Source: Oceanobacillus polygoni
GTDB taxonomy: Bacteria > Bacillota > Bacilli > Bacillales > Amphibacillaceae
Length of the DNA stretch: 64,000 nt
Direction of reading: 5' to 3'
Assembly: GCF_008304605.1 (NCBI RefSeq)
Contig: NZ_PIJY01000030.1
Coordinates: forward strand, 259,457-323,456
Shown: positions 7,960-16,334 of the stretch, piece after piece
Numbering within the stretch: position 1 is the first letter of the stretch
How the letters are laid out: the number at the start of each line of letters is the position of its first letter
Notes under the pieces: generated by a model
The model's input: only the letters and a program-made list of their open reading frames with translations
Told to the model about the DNA's origin: nothing
Databases searched by the model: none
Translations under genes and position numbers: made by a program

Positions 7960-8154
7960 ATGAATAACAGAAATAACAACCGTAACAGAAACAATAACAA
8001 TAATAACAATAATAACAACAATAATAACCAGGAAGTTAACAACGTTGAGTTTGCTAACGAGTTTCTTGATGATTTAGATAACAACAATAACAATAACAAC
8101 AATAATAATAATAACCGTAATAGAAACAATAACAATAATAACAACAATCGTTAA
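7960..8154 (+). CDS. Asparagine-repeat small protein
   Basis: A 64-residue protein that is about two-thirds asparagine, with scattered arginines. Two poly-Asn/Arg tracts (residues about 2-23 and 41-64) flank a unique core, QEVNNVEFANEFLDDLD. The gene is supported by a textbook ribosome-binding site (AGGAGG, 6 bases before ATG) and by a perfect terminator that begins 5 bases after the stop. AAT and AAC alternate irregularly, so this is not a pure trinucleotide run and coding selection is likely. The core FANEF faintly recalls the EFASE block of gamma-type small acid-soluble spore proteins, but that is speculation. Poly-Asn proteins are also known among spore-coat components. I do not recognise it. 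Confidence 0.7.
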   Translation: MNNRNNNRNRNNNNNNNNNNNNNQEVNNVEFANEFLDDLDNNNNNNNNNNNNRNRNNNNNNNNR

Positions 8155-8158
8155 TACG

Positions 8159-8197
8159 GAAAACCTGTCTCACGGATTAGTGAGACAGGTTTTTTTA
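8159..8197 (+). terminator. Strong terminator after the Asn-repeat gene
   Basis: AAACCTGTCTCAC pairs perfectly with GTGAGACAGGTTT around GGATTA, then a T-run. Confidence 0.95.
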
Positions 8198-8231
8198 ATG
8201 ATAACATCATACCCTGATTGGAATCGGTAAA

Positions 8232-8262
8232 TAAAGAAACCCGAGTAGTTTATACTCAGGCT
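8232..8262 (-). terminator. Terminator after the 62-residue helical protein
   Basis: Read on the minus strand, CCTGAGTA pairs with TACTCGGG, followed by TTTCTTTATTT. Confidence 0.7.
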
Positions 8263-8264
8263 CA

Positions 8265-8453
8265 TTAACGAAAAGATGATAACAATTGATTGTGTGCTAC
8301 TTTCGCAGATTCTGCAGCTATTTTCAGGTTCGATTTGGTTTTCGGGTTTGCTGAAGTTTGTGCAAGCACTTCTAATTGATCGGCAATTTTTTGGTGTTCG
8401 CCTATCATATAATGTAAGTTCTCTAATTCCGTATGTGTTAAATACTGATTCAT
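8265..8453 (-). CDS. Small helical protein, possibly spore-coat related
   Basis: A 62-residue protein predicted to be two helices: LTHTELENLHYMIGEHQKIA, then a short break and SNLKIAAESAKVAHNQLLSS. The pattern (short Bacillus protein, helical hairpin with GEHQ) resembles the small CotF-like or ferritin-like spore proteins, but I cannot assign a family with confidence. GAGAGGAAAA lies about 10 bases before ATG 8453. An overlapping 96-codon frame starting 7 bases earlier is closer to that site but has no protein-like composition and is rejected. A terminator directly downstream supports a monocistronic gene. Confidence 0.6.
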   Translation of the reverse strand: MNQYLTHTELENLHYMIGEHQKIADQLEVLAQTSANPKTKSNLKIAAESAKVAHNQLLSSFR

Positions 8454-8664
8454 AACTCATTTTCCTCTCTTTGTGTATATTAAATTATTCTTTCCTTAAG
8501 CATGGTGAATCATACTGGTGAATCACGAAAAAAACCTCCAACTATAGTGTATGAAAGTGCAAGGTTGTCTCATTACGAATATTTTCTAGGTTGTGTTGAA
8601 AGGTGTATGATGCTAGATGGAATGTTTTTTCTTTTGAGAAGTTAAAGGAGATAACTAGGTAATA

Positions 8665-8700
8665 GGAAAAAATCAATCCACTTATAAGGTGAATTGATTC
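8665..8700 (-). terminator. Terminator after ybaK
   Basis: On the minus strand AATCAATTCAC pairs (one mismatch) with GTGGATTGATT, followed by TTTTTT. Confidence 0.75.
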
Positions 8701-8724
8701 CTAAGGTACAGTACACTTACTTAT

Positions 8725-9219
8725 TTAACTATTTCTTGAAGCAATTTCTGCATAGGCTGCTTTTGTTACAGTTATCAAATCAAAGGGTGCTAATTCGATT
8801 TGCATCCCCCGTTTTCCAGCTGAGACTACGATTTTTTCCATCGCTTTAGCTTCAGCAGCAAGATACGTTGGAAAACTTTTTTTCATTCCAATCGGTGAAC
8901 AGCCGCCACGTATATAGCCTGTTGTTTTTTCTAAATCCTTCATCGGTAGCATTTCCATTTTTTTGTTGCCACTTACTTTGGCTAATGCTTTTAAATCGAG
9001 TTCATTTTCAGCCGGGATACAAGCTATTGTCATACCAGTCTTATCACCAACTGTCACTAAGGTTTTATATATTTTATCAAGCTGCATACCTACTTTTCCC
9101 GCAGCAGTTCGGGCATCCAATTGCTCCTCATTCCATGGATATTCATGGATGGTATAGTCAATTTTTTCTTTATCCAACAAGCGAATGGCATTCGTTTTTT
9201 GTATCTTTTTTTTCTTCAT
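8725..9219 (-). CDS. ybaK: Cys-tRNA(Pro) deacylase, YbaK/EbsC family
   Basis: Trans-editing enzyme that hydrolyses mischarged Cys-tRNA(Pro). The N-terminus NAIRLLDKEKIDYTIHEYP, the central ARTAAGKVGM with a functional lysine, IPAENELDLKALAKV, and TTGYIRGGCSPIGMKK near residue 100 are family marks; the last is the YbaK GYxxGGxSPxG motif. The length is 164 residues. ATG 9219 is preferred over the frame start at 9258 because AAGAAGG precedes it and the extra 13 residues are not family-like. It is monocistronic, with a terminator of its own. Editing specificity is inferred from the family. Confidence 0.88.
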   Translation of the reverse strand: MKKKKIQKTNAIRLLDKEKIDYTIHEYPWNEEQLDARTAAGKVGMQLDKIYKTLVTVGDKTGMTIACIPAENELDLKALAKVSGNKKMEMLPMKDLEKTTGYIRGGCSPIGMKKSFPTYLAAEAKAMEKIVVSAGKRGMQIELAPFDLITVTKAAYAEIASRNS

Positions 9220-9318
9220 TGAGTTGTGACCTTCTTTAACGATTTTGTATACAATCATCTTATCATAATTCTCAAGCTCCCCTTAGGAAACTGCCCATTC
9301 ACGTACAGGTTCTAGCTT

Positions 9319-9432
9319 TTAAGCTTTGGTTGGCCGATACTTCTCCACATACTCCTCTTGGTCGAGTACTTCTATAACATTTGACCAATGCAATACAGTA
9401 CCAACGAAATCCCTTATATCCAATCCTTTCAT
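9319..9432 (-). pseudogene. Short orphan coding remnant
   Basis: A 37-codon frame reads MKGLDIRDFVGTVLHWSNV and continues to a basic end EKYRPTKA. It looks like real protein but has no ribosome-binding site, and an in-frame stop lies four codons upstream. It is likely the C-terminal leftover of a deleted gene at the edge of the accessory patch. Parent family not recognised. Confidence 0.35.
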
Positions 9433-9559
9433 TGACAGTAATTTTTAAGTACCAATGACACCGGGTTTTCAATATACAATATCGATTGTTATTTGAAAAG
9501 GATCGGAAAAGTTTGTATTTTTTATGTTACTGATAAATGTATCTCTTCAAAAAATATCT

Positions 9560-9697
9560 CTATTCTATTTTTTGAAAAGTATAATTTATAATAAAATTTA
9601 TTTTTGGGACTAACTCCTTTAATTTCTTATTTCCCTCCTCAAATGACCAGACTGCTTTTCCTAAGGTTAATCCGTTCCGTGGCACGATAGCCTCAGA
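9560..9697 (-). pseudogene. C-terminal gene remnant directly after the acetyltransferase
   Basis: About 45 codons in one frame, opening IVPRNGLTLGKAVWSFEEG and ending NYTFQKIE, are protein-like and A+T-rich like the rest of the chromosome. They begin right after the stop of the G+C-rich acetyltransferase and have no start or ribosome-binding site. This looks like the tail of a resident gene whose 5' part was replaced when the neighbouring sequence arrived. Parent not recognised. Confidence 0.4.
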
Positions 9698-9709
9698 TCA
9701 ACTGCTCAA

Positions 9710-10351
9710 TCACTTCCGCAGCACTTTACGGGTACTTGCCACACCATACATCTCGATATCGCTGCGGCGATGGGGAAGCCAGTCCTCGCGGGTCAGCCGC
9801 CACCGTTGCATTAGTGCAGGTTCTCCATGCCGGGAAGCCCAGGTAACACCGTTCTCCTTGTAGCCAAGACGACGTGATACGCCGTTTGATCCTAAATTGT
9901 CAATGAATGCCTCTGAGGTCGCCTCCCTGGCGTCGAGGCCGTCGAAAGCCAGATGCAGTGCTGCTTGACGTATCTCCGAACCAATCCCCCTTTGACGTAC
10001 ATCTGAGGATAGCCAAGAAAAGGTGCCAACTGTGCCATAGGTATTGAAGTGATCGCCGATGACATCCTGCATCCCTACTGGCTTGTTATTTAGCATAACA
10101 ATCAGATTCAGTCGCCAGAAGTCGGCTGTGACTATTCCACGTCCTCGCCACACGGATTGCAACCATTTTACCACGCGAATCTCCGGGTCTTCTTCGTACA
10201 AAGACATAGGGTCATCATAAGGAGCAGGTTCAGCACTGGCTTTACCTGTGCGAACAATCGGTTCAAGCTTTTCAAGTAAGTGGTCCGTGGCTCCTACAAG
10301 CTCAATTTGTGGAGTTGTCACTCGTAAGTGCAATGGGGCATAGCTCACCAT
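9710..10351 (-). CDS. GNAT-family N-acetyltransferase, probably acquired
   Basis: A 213-residue protein with a GNAT core. VGMQDVIGDHF forms the beta-4 region, and TFSWLSSDVRQRGIGSEIR carries the acetyl-CoA pyrophosphate loop (R-Q-R-G-I-G). AFIDNLGSNGVSRRLGYKENG is the usual late segment of RimJ-like acetyltransferases. Target unknown; drug or protein N-terminus acetylation are both possible. Base composition is visibly about half G+C with GC-rich third positions (gcc, ctc, cgg), unlike the A+T-rich genes on both sides, and gene remnants lie beside it. This suggests recent transfer from a higher-G+C donor. ATG 10351 has GAAAGGAGAGATGTAG upstream. Confidence 0.8.
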   Translation of the reverse strand: MVSYAPLHLRVTTPQIELVGATDHLLEKLEPIVRTGKASAEPAPYDDPMSLYEEDPEIRVVKWLQSVWRGRGIVTADFWRLNLIVMLNNKPVGMQDVIGDHFNTYGTVGTFSWLSSDVRQRGIGSEIRQAALHLAFDGLDAREATSEAFIDNLGSNGVSRRLGYKENGVTWASRHGEPALMQRWRLTREDWLPHRRSDIEMYGVASTRKVLRK

Positions 10352-10632
10352 CTACATCTCTCCTTTCGATGATTCTTCTTATCAAGACTCATCAATAATC
10401 AATCCATTTACATAAATGTTTTTCATAAGACAGATCTGTTTCTTTTGGAGTCCTGTATTTGTTTTATACATTCGTCAAATATGGGTGGTTTTCCTTCATT
10501 TCTGGATCACACCCTTTTACTAAAGTTTCTTATTAAACAATCCTGCCCTTTCGTACAATAAAGAAATAGCTGCTGATCGATCTTAACTCTTGCACAAGTT
10601 ACTTTAAGTACAACTTTTCACATATATAAATT

Positions 10633-11538
10633 CTATTGATACCATTTAGGTTTTAATCTGCTGAAGTACTCATGATCTTCTAAATACATGTAAACTTTAT
10701 CCAACATCTCATTCATGTTATTTGGAATGGTGTTTAAAGTCCAGATTACAGTAGAGAAAACGCACATTGCTAGGTAAAGCGAATATAACCTCCAAAAATC
10801 TTCATCAGGTTCTTTATTATTAAAATAACCTCTAATTTGACCTATTGAAAAAGGAATGCTTACTTCTCGGCTAAAAATTCCTATCTTTAGAAATTCATGA
10901 ATAGGGTCTCCCCAATCATATCTGTTAAAGTCTATTACTCCAGCGAATTTTTTATTATTCACAATGATATTTCCAAGGTGAAAATCATCATGTTGAAATA
11001 AATTCGGGCGTTGTTTCATGAGTTGAATATTCTCATCAATAAAATTCATTATTTGGTGGTCATTTTTAACTTTTACCTCACATGCTAAGTAAGCGTCTAG
11101 ATATTTTTTATGCTTTTCAACTTTCCTTGAATACCACGAAGAGATATGCTTTGGAGCAGCAAGCTGATGCATTTTTCTTAACTCTTTTCCCGCCTCAATA
11201 CCAATATTATATTGTTCTTCTTCAGAGTATTTTGGGATTTCATCCTCAGCATCCTTTCCTTCTATATATGATGTGACCATATACCCCCGATTTCCTACCT
11301 CACCAATTGAAATAGGTTGTGAACAAGTAATGTTATAATCCTGCATCCTTTTCAAAATAGAGTATTCTTCCTTCTTTAATTCCAACTCTTTTAAATTAAA
11401 CATCCGAAGCAGTAACTTATTGTTACCCTCTTGCATATGTATTAGGTATTTTTCATCTGAGGAAAATCCCTTTTTAATTTCAATTACTTCTTTACAATTA
11501 CTTATTAAAGGAATCTGATTTATCAGTGTTTTGCTCAC
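10633..11538 (-). CDS. Aminoglycoside-phosphotransferase-fold kinase
   Basis: A 301-residue APH/choline-kinase-fold protein. The catalytic loop QHDDFHLGNIIV (HxDxxxxN) and the metal-binding GVIDFNRYDWGDP are intact, so an active kinase is likely. The N-lobe shows KGFSSDEKYLI and a lysine-bearing strand. The substrate cannot be told: this family includes antibiotic kinases but also many small-molecule kinases. It starts with GTG 11538 behind AGGGGTGAG. It lies in an accessory patch with a HAD phosphatase and a truncated nucleotidyltransferase, a grouping often seen in Bacillus for paralogous resistance-like genes. Codon use is A+T-rich, unlike the neighbouring acetyltransferase. Confidence 0.8.
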   Translation of the reverse strand: MSKTLINQIPLISNCKEVIEIKKGFSSDEKYLIHMQEGNNKLLLRMFNLKELELKKEEYSILKRMQDYNITCSQPISIGEVGNRGYMVTSYIEGKDAEDEIPKYSEEEQYNIGIEAGKELRKMHQLAAPKHISSWYSRKVEKHKKYLDAYLACEVKVKNDHQIMNFIDENIQLMKQRPNLFQHDDFHLGNIIVNNKKFAGVIDFNRYDWGDPIHEFLKIGIFSREVSIPFSIGQIRGYFNNKEPDEDFWRLYSLYLAMCVFSTVIWTLNTIPNNMNEMLDKVYMYLEDHEYFSRLKPKWYQ

Positions 11539-11647
11539 AGCCTCACCCCTGGTCTTAAATTTTGAAGATCAATTCAGTAATTTCCAAACTGCATATTTCT
11601 ATGAAAAAACTACATTTCCTTCTTTCGCTATTGCATTTGTTCACTTA

Positions 11648-12334
11648 TCAAGATTTTATAATATGATGGCTCCATTTATTTAAAATTAAAAGTATTTCCT
11701 GCAAATCTTCCACAATGAAATATGCTTTAACGTTATCCCATTGATCATCTCTTTTCCATACACCTTTCATACCTACATGTTGAGCAGCTTTTACATCTTT
11801 TTCTGGATGGTCACCAACAAATATACATTTGGACGGTAACACCTCAAGTTTGTCTAGGGCAATTTGGAATATTAGAGGTTCAGGTTTTTGATTCCCTTCC
11901 CATTCAGATATAAGAATCGTTTTAAAGTATTTTTCAATGCCTAAAGCCTTAATATTATCCATTTGGAACTGTCCTTTTCCATTCGTTATCATTCCTAGAA
12001 CAATATTATTATTCTTTAATTCTTCTAACGTACTAATGAGGTTAGGAAAAGGAACACAGCTATCTTTAAATTGGCTGATATAGTCTTGAAGTAATTCATC
12101 CCACGTCAAATCTGTAATGTCAAATTCATCCACTAACTGTTGATAAACTTTATCTTTCCAAACATAACCCCTATTATCAAGTTCAATAAACCTTGTTATG
12201 TATTTATTCTTTGGAATATGATTTAACCATTTATTTAGTCTTTCGTACTGCTTGTCAATAAAAATCTTTACGGACGCCTCTCGGTTTAACAAAGTTCCAT
12301 CTAAATCAAATACAACCGCTTTTATAATATCCAT
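11648..12334 (-). CDS. HAD-superfamily hydrolase, subfamily IA
   Basis: A 228-residue phosphatase-like protein. Motif I DLDGTLLNREAS carries the nucleophilic aspartate, motif II is MITNGKG, motif III is the lysine of NQKPEPLIF, and motif IV is FVGDHPEKDVKAA. The long helical cap between motif I and II fits subfamily IA. The substrate is unknown. ATG 12334 lies right after the stop of the truncated nucleotidyltransferase, and its ribosome-binding site (AAGGGGAGTGG) begins within 2-3 bases of that stop, so the two are probably cotranscribed. Confidence 0.85.
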   Translation of the reverse strand: MDIIKAVVFDLDGTLLNREASVKIFIDKQYERLNKWLNHIPKNKYITRFIELDNRGYVWKDKVYQQLVDEFDITDLTWDELLQDYISQFKDSCVPFPNLISTLEELKNNNIVLGMITNGKGQFQMDNIKALGIEKYFKTILISEWEGNQKPEPLIFQIALDKLEVLPSKCIFVGDHPEKDVKAAQHVGMKGVWKRDDQWDNVKAYFIVEDLQEILLILNKWSHHIIKS

Positions 12335-12344
12335 CCACTCCCCT

Positions 12345-12527
12345 TTACAAGATTTCTATTTTCTCCTCGTCCGTAGGAGCCCCTTTCCAAAAAATAAATA
12401 GTTCAATATCCGAATGTTCATCATGCCAATTTCGTGATACGGAACCTCCTAATAAAACGGCTTCAACTTTTGGGTTTTGTTCATAGATATGTCCTATTTC
12501 TGATGCTACTACTATATTTAAATCCAC
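12345..12527 (-). pseudogene. Nucleotidyltransferase, N-terminal fragment
   Basis: Sixty residues matching the first part of a Pol-beta-fold nucleotidyltransferase. LLGGSVSRNWHDEHSDIEL contains the GGS helix turn and an acidic D-x-E pair that would bind metal. Full-length relatives of this kind run to a few hundred residues; here the frame stops at EEKIEIL and the substrate-binding part is absent. Start GTG 12527 with AAGGAG 7 bases upstream is well formed. Either the 3' part was deleted, joining this stump to the HAD gene, or it is a minimal domain. The former is more likely. Confidence 0.7.
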
Positions 12528-12655
12528 ATAACCTCTCCTTTATGAAGACCTATTTTGCTTCTTTCACTAAACTCACGCTATCTGTAGGACTGTATTTCAC
12601 AAAATCATCTTAACATATAGTTGCAATTTTAAAAAAGTTAACTTATCTTTAACAT

Positions 12656-12702
12656 TTTAACAAATAAAAGCCGTCTAAGTTAGACGGCTTTTATTTGTTA
12701 AA
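12656..12702. terminator. Perfect 23-bp palindrome, bidirectional terminator
   Basis: The arms are exact over 23 bases, with GCCGTCTAA at the centre and A/T runs outside (AAATAAAAG and CTTTTATTT). It stands between the chemoreceptor pseudogene and the accessory patch and would terminate in both directions. Confidence 0.85.
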
Positions 12703-12779
12703 TTATGGGTCAATTTACACTTCATTTGAGTAGTAATTTTTATAATTACATCTCAAATCAGATCCCTTAAACCACAGAT

Positions 12780-14767
12780 CTATAATCGAAATTTCTGTAC
12801 AAGCTCATTCAATTCTTCTGCTAGCTTTGCAAGCTGAGAGGATCCAGCTGCAATTTCATCCATCGAACTGCTTGATTGCTCGGAGGTTGCCGCAGCTTCC
12901 TCAACTCCTGCAGCAGCTTCTTCCGAAACAGATGCAATCTCCTCGATCGAAATATTCATTTCCTGACTACTTGCAACAACAGCAGATAAGTTTTCTGCTG
13001 TTGCTTGAATACTTCCAGCCATTTCCGTTACAGAAGCACTGATTTTATGAAATGTCTCTCCTGTTGACTTAATTTGAGCTGTTCCAGCTTCAACCTCTGC
13101 ATATCCAGTCGTTAACGCCTTGGCAACATTGCTTGATTCGTGTTGAATGTTCGTAGCAAATCCGGTGATATCGGATACTGACTCTGATACTTGCTCAGCC
13201 AGCTTTCTCACCTCATCAGCTACAACGGCAAATCCTTTTCCTGACTCCCCTGCTCTTGCCGCTTCAATCGCAGCATTTAGAGCAAGTAAATTTGTCTGGT
13301 TGGCAATATCTTGAATCACTTCGACAAGCTTTGTGATTTCTTGTGACTCTTTATCCAATATAGCCATTTTGGTGGCTGCTTCTTGGACAATTGCATCGAT
13401 TTTTACCATTTGAGAATCTGACGATGCCATCAATTGTTTCCCTTCCTCTGTCATGTCTAATATACCAAGGGAAACAACTCGAATTTGTTCTCCTTGTTGA
13501 TTCGTTTCTTGAATACTAGAAGCAAAGCTTCCCATCGCACTTGCAAGCTCACTTGCGCTATTTGCTTGTTTTTCTGTACCTTCAGCAATTTCCTGCATGG
13601 TAATTGCAATTTGCTCAGATCCAGTTCTTACTTCCAGTGATGATTGGGCCATTTCTTCACTCTTAGCCGAAACATTTTCAGATGCTTCAGCTACCTTGGA
13701 TAATGTATTATGCAAATTGTCGCGCATAATTTGCATCGCACGTGTTAACTGTCCAACCTCATCTTTTTGCTTACTATCTTTAATCGCAATTCGCAAATTC
13801 CCCTTCGATAACTCCAGCATGAGCTCTGAGATTCGCCGTATCGGATTTGCAATTGATTTGCTAAATCGTATCGATACAAATAGAGCGATGATAATAAAAG
13901 CAGTAACCATGAACAAACTAATCCAGGAAATCTGATTATTGGTTGCACCAATTGTAGCTATATCTTGCGTGATACCAATAACACCAATTATTTCATTTCC
14001 TGTTGGACTTAGCATTGGTAAGTAAGAATCCAGTGTTAAGTCATCATGGTGTGATACTTTTTGGCCATTGATAACTGCAGATAGAACTGTAGCATCGTTC
14101 ATCGTTTTTCCAATGTTCTCTGTATCAGAGGATTCTACAATCATGCCGTCTTCATTGTACAAATCAATCGTAACGCCTTTGAGCTTTTCATGTAAAGCTT
14201 CTAAAAAGTGATCGTCAACACCCATCTGCATGGTTCCGATTATTTCTTGTTGGAAATAGATTGGCACAAAGGATCGCACAGAAAGCCCAGATGTCCCAAA
14301 TTCAAATCCAGAAATTGACTGACCATCTAGTGCATATTGAATTGCTTCCATATCGCCTTTGTCATCCCCATACTGGGTCGGGTCATGTCCTCGCAAAAAA
14401 ACTATTCCATCTGTATCCTATCCCCATACTCAATCACATCGATTCCATGCTCTGAAAACAGACGTGAGTAAATCCCATTTACTAGATCAACTAACGCTTC
14501 ACGATCCTGTTCATTGAAAGCTTGAACGAATTCCAGGTCTTGTGAATAAATTTCCGTTATCATTTTTAGTTCTTCAGCAACATTATCAAATTCCGATTGA
14601 ATAATATGCTCCATTGTTTCCTGCTGGTCTTTAATCAAATTATTAAATCCACTGTTCGTTGTCATCCAAACGACAGTAATGGTTATCATCATTGGTACGA
14701 TTGTTAATACCAGAAATATCGTCAATAGCTTCTTTTTTAAACTGTCCATTCTAAATAACTTCCTCAT
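12780..14767 (-). pseudogene. Methyl-accepting chemotaxis protein broken by a frameshift
   Basis: Membrane chemoreceptor in two frames. The first 121 codons (14767 to 14402) hold the N-terminal TM helix (LTIFLVLTIVPMMITITVV) and the start of a Cache-type ligand domain, and stop after EYGDRIQME. The rest resumes in another frame (from about 14396) with [11 protein letters not shown], the second TM ([18 protein letters not shown]), HAMP, and a methyl-accepting domain with the conserved tip [20 protein letters not shown] tandem duplication of TATCC (14414-14423, GGATA on the coding strand) causes the shift. With one copy, the text reads [15 protein letters not shown] and gives a 660-residue protein, the McpA-type length. 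ATG 14767 has AAAGGGAG upstream. Confidence 0.9.
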
Positions 14768-14891
14768 TCTATGCTCCCTTTCAACTTCATTAAAATATTA
14801 CGCCCATTTTAGTATCGGTAAACAAATAAAAAGTTGTAGGAAAATGCTGTACTTTGTTCTATTCAGATTAAAATAGGTGGAGATTAATTTC

Positions 14892-14943
14892 ATACGAAAA
14901 AAGACTATGACCCGATTTATTATCGGTCACAGTCTTTTCGTAT
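14892..14943. terminator. Bidirectional terminator downstream of the ArAE-type gene
   Basis: A long stem (ATACGAAAA / AAAGACTATGACC with GGTCACAGTCTTTTCGTAT) flanked by A and T runs. Confidence 0.85.
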
Positions 14944-14982
14944 TTCATTCAACTTCATTTCCGAACAAGTATACATAAAATT

Positions 14983-16032
14983 CTAGCTCTTATTCCGTCT
15001 TTGCTCATTGATTCGAACGAGGCGCTCTAATTTATCAAGCTCATAAAATAACTCAATAATACTATTTGAAATCGGGAAAACGTACGTCCACTTTTCAAAG
15101 TCAGAGCCCTGCAATGCATCAATGATATTATTTATCGTAACCTGCATCGCTACTTTCGTTTCTCTTTGCAGGTCTTTATCTAAAATAATTTTATCTTCAT
15201 ACATCAATAAAACATTTTCGCTGTATGCATTAATTTCAATAACTAGTTTTTTGATTAGATGAAATTTACCACTTGATATATTTTCGATATTTTTAAAATT
15301 ATTCTCTAGCTGCTGAATCAATGTATGCTTTTTTCGTAAAACTCTTATCATATGCTTATAAAGGATAATTGTCCGTAAAAAATCTGGACGTTTCTTTATA
15401 AACAAGCTATTTCGTTCATCGGAAATAATTTCATAATAATCTCGTGTACGCTGAATCATCTTTTCTAGTTCTTTATCCTCATCCTTCATTTGCGGAACAC
15501 TCATTGTTTGGTTCGGAATGACACGGAGAAGGAAATTCGTTTTTTCACTTGCATTTTTAATCATTGAAAACAAGATTTTCTGATGGTCTGGCGGGTACAC
15601 AAGTACATTAACAATAAATGCGGATAGTACGCCAATCGCAACAAGTGATAAACGTTCGACAATGTAAATGAAGTTAATTCCACCATCACTTACTAGCATA
15701 ATCGTTACAATCGTTAACACCGTTAAACTAACCGTTTTATTCAAGCCGAGCCGAATATTAATCGCAATCGAAATGATGACTACAGCTGCCACAGAGATTG
15801 GATGATTACCGAGCAGTAACAAACCTCCTAAAGCAAATGCCACTCCAACACTGTTTGAAATAATTACTTCTTTAATATATTTAAACGAACGCATAATGGA
15901 TGGCTGCATCGCTAGCACAGCCGCAATAGCAGCTACAAGCTCCAACTCTAATCCAAATAAACCGGTAACGAGTAACGTCAAAGCCACCGCCAGACCGGTT
16001 TTTACCATACGTGGCCCAATATTAAATTCCAT
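14983..16032 (-). CDS. Aromatic acid exporter (ArAE_1)-type membrane protein
   Basis: A 349-residue protein with five or six N-terminal transmembrane helices in the first 150 residues. LVAAIAAVLAMQPSIMRSF is the family hallmark, and VNVLVYPPDH marks the end of the membrane part. A cytoplasmic, coiled-coil-rich C-terminal half follows. This architecture is that of the ArAE/FUSC family (Bacillus subtilis YqjA type), proposed to export aromatic carboxylates, though transport is rarely tested. GTG 16041 is in frame, but ATG 16032 is 8 bases after GAGAGG and is chosen. A promoter (GTGACA, 17 bp, TATACT) reads just upstream. Terminators flank the unit, so it is monocistronic. Confidence 0.8.
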   Translation of the reverse strand: MEFNIGPRMVKTGLAVALTLLVTGLFGLELELVAAIAAVLAMQPSIMRSFKYIKEVIISNSVGVAFALGGLLLLGNHPISVAAVVIISIAINIRLGLNKTVSLTVLTIVTIMLVSDGGINFIYIVERLSLVAIGVLSAFIVNVLVYPPDHQKILFSMIKNASEKTNFLLRVIPNQTMSVPQMKDEDKELEKMIQRTRDYYEIISDERNSLFIKKRPDFLRTIILYKHMIRVLRKKHTLIQQLENNFKNIENISSGKFHLIKKLVIEINAYSENVLLMYEDKIILDKDLQRETKVAMQVTINNIIDALQGSDFEKWTYVFPISNSIIELFYELDKLERLVRINEQRRNKS

Positions 16033-16049
16033 TCTTTGCACCTCTCTAA

Positions 16050-16090
16050 GCAGTAGTATACCCTTTTAATGTGCAACTGTCACTAGTTGC
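16050..16090 (-). promoter_or_regulatory. Probable sigma-A promoter of the ArAE gene
   Basis: On the minus strand GTGACA and TATACT are separated by 17 bases, ending about 20 bases before the coding start. Seen in sequence; start point not known. Confidence 0.5.
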
Positions 16091-16116
16091 TTTTCGGCAA
16101 TTTTATTACATTTTTA

Positions 16117-16228
16117 TTAGAAATTTTGGCATTCGTTAAAGGACTCTAACGAAAGGTCCGTTGGCTTCTTAGAAACCCTTTATTCTAACATCCTAGTTGT
16201 ACTTATGCAGATAGGAGCGTTTTTATAC
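16117..16228. repeat. Dispersed repeat B, copy 1
   Basis: This stretch shares long blocks with 31543-31674: TTGGCATTCGTTAAAGG, then GAAAG and CCCTTAT-like blocks, then AGTTG-ACTTATGCAGAT and TTTATAC at the right end. It contains small hairpins such as GGAC/GTCC. It lies upstream of the ArAE gene but outside its predicted promoter, so a role as that gene's leader is unlikely. A dispersed intergenic repeat is the simplest reading. Confidence 0.65.
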
Positions 16229-16243
16229 ATATCTTACTGCAAT

Positions 16244-16302
16244 CAAAAAAAGTACCCTATAGGTAGACTTTTTCGTGTCTACTCTATAAGGTACTTTTTG
16301 TT
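16244..16302 (-). terminator. Terminator after yocS
   Basis: On the minus strand AAAAGTACCTTATAGAGTAGAC pairs with GTCTACCTATAGGGTACTTTT, with one G-T/mismatch, then TTT. Confidence 0.9.
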
Positions 16303-16334
16303 CTGTAACACAGGCTTTTTTTTCGTTCAAGAAA

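Noticed and set aside
7803-8147. Leucine-rich minus-strand frame opposite the Asn-repeat gene
   Set aside because: It is the mirror of AAT/AAC codons (poly-Leu from TTG/TTA) and crosses into yndM; an artefact of the repeat.
7960-8154. Asn-repeat region as a CRISPR array or simple microsatellite
   Set aside because: There are no equal-length repeats with spacers, AAT/AAC alternate irregularly, and a gene with start, ribosome-binding site and terminator fits.
8170-8460. 96-codon minus-strand frame overlapping the 62-residue helical protein
   Set aside because: Although its start is closer to the GAGAGGAAA site, the composition is not protein-like and it runs through two terminator hairpins.
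14396-14420. Programmed frameshift in the chemoreceptor gene
   Set aside because: No slippery heptamer followed by a pseudoknot is seen at the junction, and the exact 5-bp tandem duplication explains the frame change.
16042-16334. Repeat B copy 1 as a riboswitch of the ArAE gene
   Set aside because: A reasonable promoter lies between the element and the gene, so the element would not be in the transcript from that promoter.
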